Assembly: GCF_019049245.1 (NCBI RefSeq)
Contig: NZ_JAGMUK010000079.1
Coordinates: forward strand, 1 to 64,000
Reading direction: 5' to 3'
Length of the DNA: 64,000 nt
DNA from: Streptomyces sp. AC555_RSS877
GTDB lineage: Bacteria; Actinomycetota; Actinomycetes; Streptomycetales; Streptomycetaceae
Notes under the pieces: generated by a model
Seen by the model: the letters and a program-made list of their open reading frames with translations, nothing else
Told to the model about the DNA's origin: nothing
The model's database searches: none
Part shown: positions 33,263 to 41,893 of the stretch, one piece after another
Position numbering within the stretch: position 1 is the first letter of the stretch
Layout of the letters: the number at the start of each line of letters is the position of its first letter
Translations under genes and position numbers: made by a program

Positions 33263-33757
33263 TCCCGAGCCACCTGGTGAAGATCCGAAGCGGGCCGCAA
33301 GGACCTCAGAGTGGCCGTCAGCGTGGTGTCGAGCGGCCCAACGTGTCCGTCGTAGAAGGCCCCGACGAGATCGCGGGTCGGTTCGTCGTACAGGAAGACG
33401 ACGCCTCGCGGGAGGCCGAGCTTGTGCTTCTTCGCGCGCAGGTGTGACACGGCGCGGCGTCGGGTGAACCGCCAAGATTCGCGATGGATCTTGGCGTCTG
33501 CCCCGGTGGGGGACGGCGCTTTTGCGCGTTGGAAGGGGAATCCGCTGCGGGCAGGTTCGAGACCCCCTCCGAGCTGGCGTGGGCGCATGTTAGCCCCGTG
33601 CCTTTTTTGCTGTGCGACGGAGTTGGGGACGCGTTGGGGACGCAAGGATAGGAACAGACTGACAAGGGCTGAGGAGTACCGACATGGCTCACCCAGTCTG
33701 ACCTGCTGAAAGGACGTGGATCGGCGTAGAAAAGCAAGGACCGCCAAGATCCCCAAA
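33263..33757. other. Right end of the tRNA-bounded island
   Basis: No supported gene. A minus-strand frame (about 33280-33450) reads LGLPRGVVFLYDEPTRDLVG and so looks protein-like, but no start or family is recognisable. From about 33635 the words GTTGGGGACGC and GGAACAGACTGACAAGGGCT appear; a related block recurs at 62805-62890. Confidence 0.55.
33645..33720. repeat. Dispersed repeat, island copy
   Basis: GACGCAAGG, GGAACAGACTGACAAGGGCT, GAG-AG-ACCGACA and CTGACCTGC occur here in order. The same words occur in the same order at 62810-62890. The two blocks are clearly related but not identical. Confidence 0.8.
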
Positions 33758-33887
33758 GGACTCATAATCCGTCGGCCGTGGGTTCGAGTCCCACCCGCCC
33801 CACTTCGACAGGCCCCTGACCTGCTGAAACGTTCATTTTGGGTGTTGGATCGTCAACTCTGCCTGAACGGACTGACCGCTGCTCGTA
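33758..33887 (+). repeat. Right copy of tRNA-derived direct repeat (att-like)
   Basis: Bases 33758-33803 copy the tRNA from the anticodon stem to past its 3' end; the next ~85 bases are similar to the tRNA's downstream flank. The 5' half of a tRNA is absent, so this is not a gene. Confidence 0.93.
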
Positions 33888-34374
33888 GGTTTGAGGTCCG
33901 GCAGCGTTCCGGGGAGATCCAACCCCTCTGACCTGCGGCGGAGTAGTTGTCTAAGGTTGCCGCTCTCGGTCCGGGCGACTGCGCTGCGGGTCGTCCCCAA
34001 GACCCAGGGGCCATACAGGGGCCGGGAGGCCGCGGCCGGGGTCATGCCGAGAGTGTTTCCGGGCCGATTTCGTGGTCCCGTTTGCTGGTTCGGCGGCATG
34101 GAGCTGCCGTCCACCGTGCGGACGGTCGAGTGCCGGGCCGGCACTGGAGGCGGCGCGGATGCCGGTGCGTCTGGCAGACAGGCCCGAGGCCAGGGAAACG
34201 GCCCGAAGAGGAAACGGCGCCGGGGATGCCCTGGTCATGGGAGGTGGGCCGAGTCTGGATCGGAGCCGCGCGGCGCGACCTCGCGGTCATCGCCGGTACA
34301 TCGGTGCCCGACTGGGTCGTACGTACGCCGAAGCGCCCGAGGAAGGCGACTTCCTCGGGCACAAGGCGTTCCGG
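33888..34374. other. Non-coding stretch beyond the right att copy
   Basis: Open frames on both strands are long here, as is usual at this GC content, but none carries a family motif, start signal or codon-position bias I could recognise. Nothing further is seen. Confidence 0.5.
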
Positions 34375-34600
34375 TCAGGCGGCGTAGGTCGGGTAGTCGG
34401 TGTAGCCGGCCGTGCCGCCGTCGTAGAAGGTGGCGGGGTCGGGGGTGCTCAGGGGTGCGCCGGCGCGGATGCGCTCGACCAGGTCGGGGTCGGCGAGGGC
34501 CATCGAGCCACGGTGGCGACGTCGGCGATGCCGTTGTCGATGCCCTTGGCGCGGGTGGCGATGTCGGTGCCGGCCCGGGTTGAGGATCAGCGTGTTAGGA
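34375..34600 (-). pseudogene. Alkene reductase (OYE family) C-terminal fragment
   Basis: On the minus strand the last codons read ALADPDLVERIRAGAPLSTP, then DPATFYDGGTAGYTDYPTYA before the stop at 34375, the standard end of old-yellow-enzyme alkene reductases. The preceding ~50 codons (LILN, then GTDIATRAKGIDNGIADVAT) need a frame change to be read. About 300 upstream codons are missing; the GlxA-type gene begins instead. Confidence 0.72.
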
Positions 34601-34686
34601 CACAGCTCGACTCACGGGTGCGTTTGCTGTCATACCCGCGACCGATAGCGGTCCCCGGTACAGCTGATGGTATGACGTACATAATT

Positions 34687-35697
34687 TTACGATCCAGGGC
34701 GACATACTTGACCGTCCCGCCGGGCATCCGCCGCGGCGGCACGGCTCGTTGCCAGTGGGCCTCGGAAGGTGCGCCGGTAGGCCAGTGGTGTGACGCCGAT
34801 AGCGGCGTGCAGGTGTTCGCGCAGCGAGGTGCCGCCGGCGAAGCCGACCTGGCCGGCGATCTCGTCGACCGGCAGGTCGGTGGATTCCAGCAACTGCCGG
34901 GCCCGGTCGACGCGTTGCTGGATGAGCCAGCGTCCGGGGCTCAAGCCGACTTCTTCTTTGAAGCGGCGGGCGAAGGTGCGCTGGCTCATGTTCGACTGCT
35001 CTGCAAGGTCGCTCAGCGTCAGCGGCTTGTGCAGGTTCTGCAGCGCCCACTGCCGGGCGGCGGACGTGTCGTTCGCCGTTGCGTCGGGGACCGGGTGTTT
35101 GATGTACTGCGCCTGGCCTCCGTCGCGCCACGGGGGGACGACACAGGTGCGGGCCACATGGTTGGCGATCTCGCTGCCGTGGTCCTTGCGGACAAGGTGC
35201 AGGCAGACATCGATGCCGGCAGCGGCACCGGCCGAGGTCAGCACGTCGCCTTCGTCGACGAACAGGACGTTCGGGTCGAGTTCCACCTGCGGGTACCACT
35301 CCCGGAAGAGGCCCGTGGCGTGCCAGTGCGTGGTGGCCCGGTGCCCGTCGAGCAGCCCCGCCGCGGCCAGCACGAAGGCGCCGGTGCAGGTCGACACGAT
35401 CCGGGTGCCGGGGGCCACGTACGCGAGGACTTGCGCCAGGTCGACCGACGTCTGACGGCGGGGGTTGCCGGTGTGGAACGGCGCGATGATGACGGTGTCG
35501 GCGGTGCGCAACGCCTCCGGGCCATGATCGACGCTGATGGAGAAGTCCGCGTTGGTGCGCACCGGGTGACCGTCGATGGTGCAGGTCACGACCTCGTAGC
35601 GGCCGTCCGCGGCGCCGAAGACGCGGTGGGGAATGCCCAGGTCGAACGGGTACACCCCGTGCGAGGCGAGGACAACGACGCGGTGCACCTTGATCAC
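34687..35697 (-). CDS. GlxA-family transcriptional regulator (DJ-1/PfpI domain plus AraC HTH)
   Basis: A 336-residue regulator. The N-terminal half is a DJ-1/PfpI-like amidotransferase fold (HRVVVLASHGVYPFDLGIPH, then RIVSTCTGAFVLAAAGLLDG with the Cys of the nucleophile elbow). The C-terminal half is an AraC-type double helix-turn-helix: LTLSDLAEQSNMSQRTFARR, then VDEIAGQVGFAGGTSLREHL. It starts with GTG and is divergently transcribed from the oxidoreductase at 35767 with a 69-base gap holding a TGGCG-ATCA-CGCCA palindrome. It is therefore probably the local regulator of that gene. The C-terminal tail (ATSRAAAADARRDGQVCRPG) is unlike the family. Confidence 0.9.
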   Translation of the reverse strand: MIKVHRVVVLASHGVYPFDLGIPHRVFGAADGRYEVVTCTIDGHPVRTNADFSISVDHGPEALRTADTVIIAPFHTGNPRRQTSVDLAQVLAYVAPGTRIVSTCTGAFVLAAAGLLDGHRATTHWHATGLFREWYPQVELDPNVLFVDEGDVLTSAGAAAGIDVCLHLVRKDHGSEIANHVARTCVVPPWRDGGQAQYIKHPVPDATANDTSAARQWALQNLHKPLTLSDLAEQSNMSQRTFARRFKEEVGLSPGRWLIQQRVDRARQLLESTDLPVDEIAGQVGFAGGTSLREHLHAAIGVTPLAYRRTFRGPLATSRAAAADARRDGQVCRPGS

Positions 35698-35717
35698 GGC
35701 AGGATCCCGTCGAAAAT

Positions 35718-35731
35718 TGGCGATCACGCCA
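35718..35731. promoter_or_regulatory. Palindrome in the divergent GlxA/oxidoreductase gap
   Basis: TGGCG-ATCA-CGCCA is a perfect 5-bp inverted repeat in the middle of the 69-base gap, with imperfect extension on both sides. It is a candidate operator for the flanking AraC-type regulator. Confidence 0.45.
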
Positions 35732-35766
35732 TTGTAGGGGCCTGTGACGGCGGCCAGGCTGGGCCC

Positions 35767-37512
35767 ATGACGGACACCGAGACCATGCGAGCCATCAGCC
35801 AGGACACCTACGGCGCCCCCGACGTGCTGCAGGAGACCCTGCTGCCCAAACCGGCGCCAGGGGTAAGCGAGATCCTGGTCGCCGTCAACGCGGCCGGGGT
35901 CAACCCGACCGACTGGGGGAACCGTGCCCAGTCCGCGACCATCGCCCGGATGCCGCTGGTGCTCGGCTGGGACGTCTCCGGCGTCGTCGAGGCCGTCGGC
36001 GTGGGCGTCACGCTGTTCAAGCCCGGCGACGAGGTCTTCGGCATGCTGCCCTACCCGGGCGGAGTCGGCTCGCACGCCGAGTACGTGACCGGGCCGGCCC
36101 GCGTCTTCACGCACAAGCCCGCCGGCATCGACCACGTCCAGGCGGGTGCGCTGCCGCTGGCCGCGCTGACCGCCTACCAGGCACTGGTCGACACCGCCGG
36201 CGTCCGGGCCGGGCAGCGAGTCCTGATCCACGCGGCGGCCGGCGGCGTCGGTCACCTCGCCGTGCAGATCGCCAAGGACCGCGGCGCGTACGTGATCGGC
36301 ACCGCCAGCGCCGCCAAACACGACTTCCTGCGATCCCTCGGTGCCGACGAGGTCATCGACTACCACAGCGTCGACTTCACCGAGGAGCTCAGCGACATCG
36401 ACGTGGTCCTCGACCCGATCTCCCGTGACTCCGCCGCCCGCGCCCGATCCGTGGCCGTGCTGCGCCCGGGCGGCACCCTCGTCTCGATCCTTCCGGTACC
36501 CGTCGACGCCGGCGAACTGGCGGCGATCGCCGAGCGGGGGATCCGCTACGAGTCGCTGCTGGTCGAGGCCGACCACGCCGGCATGCAGGCCATCGCCGCC
36601 CTCGTCGAGACCGGCGCACTGCGCGCCCACATCGACGCCACCTTCCCGCTCGCCGAGGCCGCGAAGGCGCACACGCTCGGCGAGACCGGCCGCACCACCG
36701 GCAAGATCGTGCTGACTGTCCGAGACAGCAAGGCACAACTTGCCAAGCAACTGCTGCATGACGTGTTCGTCCTCGGCGACACGGCCATCGTCGATCGGGT
36801 CGTGCGGCCCGATTCCTACATCCAGCACAACCCCCTGGCGCCCGACGGAGCCGACGCCCTCAAGAACTTCAGCGGCGCCATGCGACAGCAGTTCCCGCAG
36901 GCCGCCTTCGAGCCCCGCCGGATCATCACCGACGGCGATCTGGTGCTGCTGCACTCCCGCTACGTCATGGTGCCGGGCACCCCGGGTCTGGCCGTGTTCG
37001 ACCTGTTCCGCTTCCAGGACGGCAAGATCGCCGAGCACTGGGACGTCATTCAGGAAGTGCCCGCCACCACGGCCAGCGGCAACGACATGTTCGCCACGCT
37101 CAGCGAGCCGCGGACCGACGCGGTCGGGCAGCGCTGGTTCACCGCCTACCACAAGGAACTGGTCACCGCGTTCGTCGACCAGCTGCTGGTCCGCAAGGAC
37201 CTGACCGCCATCGACGCCTACGTCGGCGCCGACTACCACGAACACAGCCCGAACATCTCCGACGGCGCGGCCGGCCTCAAGGCCGACCTGGGCAGCTACT
37301 TCGACAAGTTCCCGCAGTCGAGTGTCACACCGAAACGCGTCATCGCCGAAGGCGACCTGGTCGCCGTGCACAGCCACTACGTCGACACGCCGGGCGAGCG
37401 TGGCCGGTCGGTCATCGACCTCTTCAGGGTCCGCGATGCCAGGATCGTCGAGCACTGGAGCTCCGAACAGGCCGTGCCCGAGACCGCCGCCAACGACAAC
37501 ACGATGTTCTGA
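35767..37512 (+). CDS. Quinone oxidoreductase fused to two SnoaL-like domains
   Basis: A 581-residue three-part protein. Residues 1 to about 317 are a medium-chain, zinc-independent NADP-dependent oxidoreductase: GVNPTDWGNRA, GWDVSGVVEAVG, GDEVFGMLPYPGG, and the NADPH loop RVLIHAAAGGVGHLAVQIAK. Residues about 318-440 (LLHDVFVLGDTAIVDRVVRP, IQHNP, FDLFRFQDGKIAEHWDVIQE) and about 450-581 (YHEHSPNI, IDLFRVRDARIVEHWS) are two SnoaL/NTF2-like domains, each ending in a GKIAEHWD-type strand. Such cone folds host aldol cyclases or isomerases, or are of unknown use. I do not recall this order as common. The gene diverges from the GlxA-type regulator. The frame is unbroken across both junctions, so the fusion is not a stop-codon artefact. 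Confidence 0.88.
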   Translation: MTDTETMRAISQDTYGAPDVLQETLLPKPAPGVSEILVAVNAAGVNPTDWGNRAQSATIARMPLVLGWDVSGVVEAVGVGVTLFKPGDEVFGMLPYPGGVGSHAEYVTGPARVFTHKPAGIDHVQAGALPLAALTAYQALVDTAGVRAGQRVLIHAAAGGVGHLAVQIAKDRGAYVIGTASAAKHDFLRSLGADEVIDYHSVDFTEELSDIDVVLDPISRDSAARARSVAVLRPGGTLVSILPVPVDAGELAAIAERGIRYESLLVEADHAGMQAIAALVETGALRAHIDATFPLAEAAKAHTLGETGRTTGKIVLTVRDSKAQLAKQLLHDVFVLGDTAIVDRVVRPDSYIQHNPLAPDGADALKNFSGAMRQQFPQAAFEPRRIITDGDLVLLHSRYVMVPGTPGLAVFDLFRFQDGKIAEHWDVIQEVPATTASGNDMFATLSEPRTDAVGQRWFTAYHKELVTAFVDQLLVRKDLTAIDAYVGADYHEHSPNISDGAAGLKADLGSYFDKFPQSSVTPKRVIAEGDLVAVHSHYVDTPGERGRSVIDLFRVRDARIVEHWSSEQAVPETAANDNTMF

Positions 37513-37573
37513 CAGCCGCCGGGGGCGGGGCGAATCGTGTCCAGCCCCCACAAGAGCGACCGGCATCAGGCCA

Positions 37574-37765
37574 TCAGCGCGGCGATCCCGAACCGTCGAT
37601 CCCGTCGCTCTTGAACCGACGCCCAGCCGTCTCGATGATCCGCCGCCGCGTCTCCTGCTTGCGCTCTCGCCCGTATCGGGCCCCACGCCCTCCTTCACTC
37701 GTCCAGCCGGCCGCTGGCCGCCACCTCGGGCCCCACTCAAGTGGTTCTTCGGGGGTGGGGGACAC
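37574..37765 (-). pseudogene. TetR-family regulator N-terminal fragment
   Basis: On the minus strand, RYGRERKQETRRRIIETAGR followed by RFKSDGIDG is the first helix region of a TetR regulator. The frame then ends at a stop in a few codons, so the DNA-binding turn and the ligand domain are absent. Confidence 0.6.
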
Positions 37766-38308
37766 GCCCAGGACGTGCCGACCGTCGAGTGTCGACCGTG
37801 GAAGGGGGGCCGGCCATGCGAGTGACCAAGGCGCAGGCGGAGCAGAACCGTGCGCACATCGTCGCGACAGCCGCCAGGCTGTTCCGCGAGCGCGGCTATG
37901 ACGGTGTCGGCGTGGCGGAACTGATGGCAGCCGCCGGGTTCACCCATGGCGGGTTCTACAAGCACTTCCGCTCCAAGGCCGACCTGATGGCCGAAGCGTC
38001 CGCGAGCGGGCTCTCGCAGATCGCGGCACGGGCGGAAGGCCTGGACCCGGCCGAGTTCGTCGAGAGCTACGTCTCCCGGGAGCATCGCGACGGGCGCGGC
38101 GACGGCTGCACCATCGCGGCTCTCAGCGGCGATGCCGCACGTCAGCCGGCGGACATCAAAGCGGAGTTCACCGCCGGGATCGAGAACCTGCTGACGGCCC
38201 TTCAGGCCCCAAGCGACACGCCGTCGGATGCGGACCAACGCGCGGCCCGCACCATGGCGATCGACAGCGACGGCTATCGCTCAGGCGGGACGTGGTCCGC
38301 TGCCCAGG

Positions 38309-38420
38309 GCCGCAGAGCGCGTGCTGCTGCTGATCGCCGACGACGTGGCGTGGCTCGACGAGGCCGACGCAGCCGTCCTCGGGTTCGTCGCACGGCGCGT
38401 CACGGACGCTCCGATGTCGA
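38309..38420 (+). pseudogene. LuxR/AAA-type regulator fragment (Walker B region)
   Basis: RVLLLIADDVAWLDEADAAV followed by LGFVARR is the Walker B segment of large ATP-binding LuxR-type regulators. It is in a different frame from the TetR remnant it follows. Neither Walker A nor the LuxR helix-turn-helix is nearby. Confidence 0.55.
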
Positions 38421-38449
38421 GCACGACCTTGCCCGACAGCGCGGCGGCG

Positions 38450-38602
38450 TGAAAGCTCCGGGTAGGGAGCCGGCGGGATACTCACCACGACCCGGTCACC
38501 GGCGCGGGCCGCCTCCTCGGGTGTCGCGGCGCGGGCTCGCTGGCCGAGCTCGCCGGCCGTCTCTGCCAGGGTCTGGAGACCGCGGGATTTGGACAGGAGG
38601 AC
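38450..38602 (-). pseudogene. F420-dependent NADP oxidoreductase-like fragment
   Basis: On the minus strand LAETAGELGQRARAATPEEA followed by ARAGDRVVVSIPPAPYPEL matches the first Rossmann half of coenzyme-F420-dependent NADP reductase-like proteins. The start, the NADP loop and the C-terminal half are missing. Confidence 0.55.
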
Positions 38603-39052
38603 GTCGGCCGACCGCGATCGCGAGCCGGGCGAGGCTCGTGACGAACGACGGCCTGCTGTGCCCCGTCTCACCGCCGAGGTCTGGTTCTGTTCAGCAGCTC
38701 CCTGAGCCAGGCCGCCCTGACGACCGGTGACAGCTATCGGGGCCAGGAGCGCCTCCTCCTCCTGCGCATCTCCCTCGACCGCCTCAGCAGCCGCAACACC
38801 GCACCCCTACGGGTCTCGGTGGCAGGGAGTACAGCTCTCACCGCAGCGGGCGCTGTTCGCGCGAAGACGCCTGATCAAGAAGAAGAGACCGACCTCTTGC
38901 GGGAGGTCAGGCCGGCCCGTTGGCCAACGATCCGGCCGTCGGCCGTGTAGGAGAAGCTCATGGCCTGCACCGAGATCTTGTTGCCGAAGTGTCACCTGAT
39001 GACCACCGGGTGACCGCCACCCGCCGGGCGTTTTGCCGGATCCCTGGAAACG
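38603..39052. other. Non-coding stretch, end of the remnant cluster
   Basis: No intact gene. A minus-strand piece near 38925-38985 reads GNKISVQAMSFSYTADGRIV, like a SnoaL/ketosteroid-isomerase-type strand, and is probably another remnant. Confidence 0.4.
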
Positions 39053-40564
39053 ATGGGAGACGTCACCGCGAGCGACCAGCCGCCGAAGCACCGCGCGAAC
39101 ACCCGAATCGCGCTGGAAGGACATGCCTTGACCGCCACCCGTCCCAAGGCCCCGACTGCACCCCGGGTGCGGTCCTGGTGGGGAATCCCGTACGCCACCG
39201 CCGAGCGGTACCGCCGCCCCGTGGTCGCGGATTTCGATCCGAACCGTTCCTATGACCGCAAGGGCGTGGTCTCTGTCCAGCCCGACAGCGGCGACTGGCT
39301 GGAAGCGGACAGCGGGATGGGCGAGGACTGTCTGAACCTGAACGTGTGGGCTCCTGAGCAGCCGGCCGGGACGGCGCTTCCGGTGGCCGTGTACATCCAC
39401 GGCGGCGGATTCGAGTACGGCGCGAACACGCAGATCACCTCGAACGCCTCCGGCCTCGCCGCGTCGGGGCGCGTGGTGGGTGTGTCGGTCAACTACCGGC
39501 TCGGCGCGCTGGGTGCGCTCTCGCTGTCGCAGTACGGCGGGAGGCTCGCCGAGGCCAGTAACCTCTGCCTACAGGATGTCATCGCCGCACTGACCTGGAT
39601 CAAGCGGAACATCGCCCACTTCGGTGGCGACCCCGACAACGTCACCGTCTACGGCCACAGCGGCGGCGCCTATGCCACCTTCGGGCTCCTCGGCGCCGCC
39701 TCCGCAGGCGGCCTGTACCGGCGATTGGCCGGCTTCTCCGCCGGGCCCTCGCGTCTCCAGCCGGCCTGGTGGGCCGAGGAACTCGCCCACCGGTTCGTCA
39801 CCGAGCTCGGCGTCGCGGACGACCCGGAGAAGCTGCTCGACCTTGATACGGCCTCCCTGGTGACCGCCCTGCACAAGGTCACCCCGACGGATCTCGGAGT
39901 CCGTGGCGGGATGGACAGCAAGAGCCTCGGCGTCGTCCTGGACGCCGGACAGCCCGGCGCGGTGCTGCACGCCCACCCCATGGACGAACTCGCCTCGGGC
40001 GCACACCGTGATGTCGACGTGCTGCTGAGCATGGCCAGTGACGACATGGGCTGGTGGGTGGCGAACGACCTCGACCGGTTCGACCCGCACACCGTCGACC
40101 GCATCGTCGACGAGGTCGCCGGGTGGCGCATTCCCCGCTCCCGCGCCAAGAAGATCGTCGACGACTACGACCAGGGCGGCCGCACCCCTGCCGAAGTCCG
40201 CGCCGCACTCCTGTCGGACTACATCTTCGGGCTCCCCGCAGCCCGCGGCGCCCTGGCGCACACCGCGGCGGGCGGCAACGCCCATCTCCTTCTGATCGGG
40301 CCCGCCGAGGGCGCGCCCGCCGTGCACGGCACCGAGATGTTCGCGCTGGTCGGCCAGGAGCGGCCGGGCCGCAGCGCGGAACAGGCCGAGCGTGACAAGC
40401 GTATCCGCGACATCGTGCTCGACTTCGCCACCGGCGAGCAGCCCCGGCTGTGGCCCGCCGTCACGAACCGGCCCACCTCGGAAAGCGTCGGCAACCCTCC
40501 CTTCGAGGCCACCACCCACTATCAGCAGGCCCTCGACCTGTGGGAGGGCATCGACCGCCCCTGA
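39053..40564 (+). CDS. Type-B carboxylesterase family alpha/beta-hydrolase
   Basis: A 503-residue esterase. Family blocks in order: SWWGIPYATAERYRRPV, EDCLNLNVWAP, the oxyanion hole VYIHGGGFEYGA, GVSVNYRLGALGAL, and the nucleophile elbow VYGHSGGAYATFG (Ser about residue 203). The usual elbow is GESAG; GHSGG is a variant. The acid and His of the triad are harder to place in the C-terminal half (TEMFALVGQERPG region). No signal peptide, so it is cytoplasmic. The next gene, a dehydrogenase, starts 60 bases later on the same strand. Confidence 0.88.
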   Translation: MGDVTASDQPPKHRANTRIALEGHALTATRPKAPTAPRVRSWWGIPYATAERYRRPVVADFDPNRSYDRKGVVSVQPDSGDWLEADSGMGEDCLNLNVWAPEQPAGTALPVAVYIHGGGFEYGANTQITSNASGLAASGRVVGVSVNYRLGALGALSLSQYGGRLAEASNLCLQDVIAALTWIKRNIAHFGGDPDNVTVYGHSGGAYATFGLLGAASAGGLYRRLAGFSAGPSRLQPAWWAEELAHRFVTELGVADDPEKLLDLDTASLVTALHKVTPTDLGVRGGMDSKSLGVVLDAGQPGAVLHAHPMDELASGAHRDVDVLLSMASDDMGWWVANDLDRFDPHTVDRIVDEVAGWRIPRSRAKKIVDDYDQGGRTPAEVRAALLSDYIFGLPAARGALAHTAAGGNAHLLLIGPAEGAPAVHGTEMFALVGQERPGRSAEQAERDKRIRDIVLDFATGEQPRLWPAVTNRPTSESVGNPPFEATTHYQQALDLWEGIDRP

Positions 40565-40623
40565 CGGGCATCGGGCGATACCCAACCGCGCACCACGGGG
40601 GCGAACAGAGTGAGGAATCCGAC

Positions 40624-41646
40624 ATGAGCCAACCGACAGCAGTCGGCGAGGCCGCACCAGCCACGATGCGGGCCGTCGTCGTCACCCGGCCCGGCGGCCT
40701 CGACGCACTGGAGATCCAGGATGTGCCGGTGCCCGCACGCAAGCCCGGCTGGGTGCGGATCAGGGTGAAGGCGTTCGGCGTCAACGAGTCCGAGGTCACC
40801 ACCCGCAAGGGCGAGTCGGATGCGGAGGTCAGCTACCCGCGTGTGCCCGGCATCGAGGGCGTCGGCGTGGTCGATGAGGGTGATGAGGACAGCGGGCTGC
40901 GGCCGGGACAGCAGGTGGCCACGATGATGGGCGGCATGGGCCGCTCCTACGACGGCACATACGCCCAGTACGTGAGCGTCCCAGCCGGGCAGGTCATCCC
41001 GTTCGAGTCCGGTCTGCCGTGGGAAGTCGTCGGTGCGCTGCCGGAGATGTTCCAGACCGCCTACGGATCGCTGACCACCGGCCTGGACCTCAAGGCCGGG
41101 CAGACGCTGCTGATCCGCGGCGGCACCTCCACGGTCGGGCTGAGCGCGGCCACGATCGCGAAGGACCTCGGAGCCACCGTGCTGTCCACCACCCGCAGCC
41201 CCGGTCGGGCCGGGGAACTGCGGGCCGCGGGCGTCGACCATCCCCTCGTCGACAGCGGCACGATCGCCGACCAGGTGCGCGAGCTGATGCCGGAGGGTGT
41301 CGACGCCGTACTGGAGCTGGTGGGCTGCTCGGTCCTCGCCGACACCCTCCGCACCGTTCGCCGGCACGGCACTGCCTGCTTCACCGGAGCCCTGGCGGGC
41401 CAGTGGACGATCCCCGATTTCAGCCCGTTCATGATCCCGGGCGGGGTGCGGCTGACGTCCTATGGCGGTCAGGCAGCCGACCTCCCGGCCGACGTCTTCG
41501 CCCACCAGCTCCAGGCCATCGCCGCAGGACGCCTCAACGTCCCGGTCGCGAAGGTCTACCACGGCCTGGAACAGGTCCGTGACGCCCAGGCCGACGTCGA
41601 GTCCGGCACCACGCCGGGCAAGCACGTCGTCGTCCTGGACGACTGA
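40624..41646 (+). CDS. Zinc-independent medium-chain alcohol dehydrogenase/quinone oxidoreductase
   Basis: A 340-residue MDR-superfamily enzyme: VKAFGVNESEVTTRKGES, YPRVPGIEGVGVVDEG, GQQVATMMGGMGRSYDG, and the NADPH-binding TLLIRGGTSTVGLSAATIAKD. The catalytic-zinc Cys/His pair is absent, as in quinone oxidoreductases. The ATG at 40624 follows GTGAGGAATCC. It lies 60 bases after the carboxylesterase and could share its transcript. Confidence 0.91.
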   Translation: MSQPTAVGEAAPATMRAVVVTRPGGLDALEIQDVPVPARKPGWVRIRVKAFGVNESEVTTRKGESDAEVSYPRVPGIEGVGVVDEGDEDSGLRPGQQVATMMGGMGRSYDGTYAQYVSVPAGQVIPFESGLPWEVVGALPEMFQTAYGSLTTGLDLKAGQTLLIRGGTSTVGLSAATIAKDLGATVLSTTRSPGRAGELRAAGVDHPLVDSGTIADQVRELMPEGVDAVLELVGCSVLADTLRTVRRHGTACFTGALAGQWTIPDFSPFMIPGGVRLTSYGGQAADLPADVFAHQLQAIAAGRLNVPVAKVYHGLEQVRDAQADVESGTTPGKHVVVLDD

Positions 41647-41893
41647 GACCCAGGCAACCGAGAAACGACAACCAACCACTCCCGATGCGCGAGGGCCGAC
41701 AACGTAAGCGCCGGTGAGCACGAAATCCTGACACGGCGTGAGGCACAAGGGGCGCCCGTGCCTGCCCCACCAGGCACCTGTTCCCCTGGCCAGGAGCTCT
41801 GATTCGTCAGCAGGATGCGCCCATGGGCAGCGGCAACGGCGGTCGGCACCGTTTCGGTAATGTTCGAGCAGGCTGCCGCCGGTCCGGGCGATC

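Larger units (their letters stand above)
37816..38730 (+). pseudogene. TetR/AcrR-family regulator with lost C-terminus
   Basis: The first ~150 codons, from the ATG at 37816 behind GAAGGGGGG, encode a standard TetR: QNRAHIVATAARLFRERGYD, GVGVAELMAAAGFTHGGFYK and HFRSKADLMAEA, then LSGDAARQPADIKAEFTAG. After ARTMAI (about 38265) homology stops and the frame runs as an Arg-rich shadow to 38730 because other gene pieces follow. The ligand domain lacks its last two helices. A truncated protein could be made, so pseudogene status is an inference. Confidence 0.65.

Noticed and set aside
33270..33450. A minus-strand reading LGLPRGVVFLYDEPTRDLVG.
   Set aside because: Protein-like, but no start codon context and no known family; noted only as part of the island's right end.
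33758..33803. A second CAU tRNA gene.
   Set aside because: Only the anticodon-to-3' half is present; there is no 5' acceptor or D-arm. It is an att-like copy.
34072..37512. A 1146-codon open frame on the plus strand and, opposite, a ~1180-codon one on the minus strand (34687-38238).
   Set aside because: Both merely join a real gene to long GC-rich shadow frames. The regulator (minus) and the oxidoreductase (plus) have their own starts, and the extensions carry no motifs.
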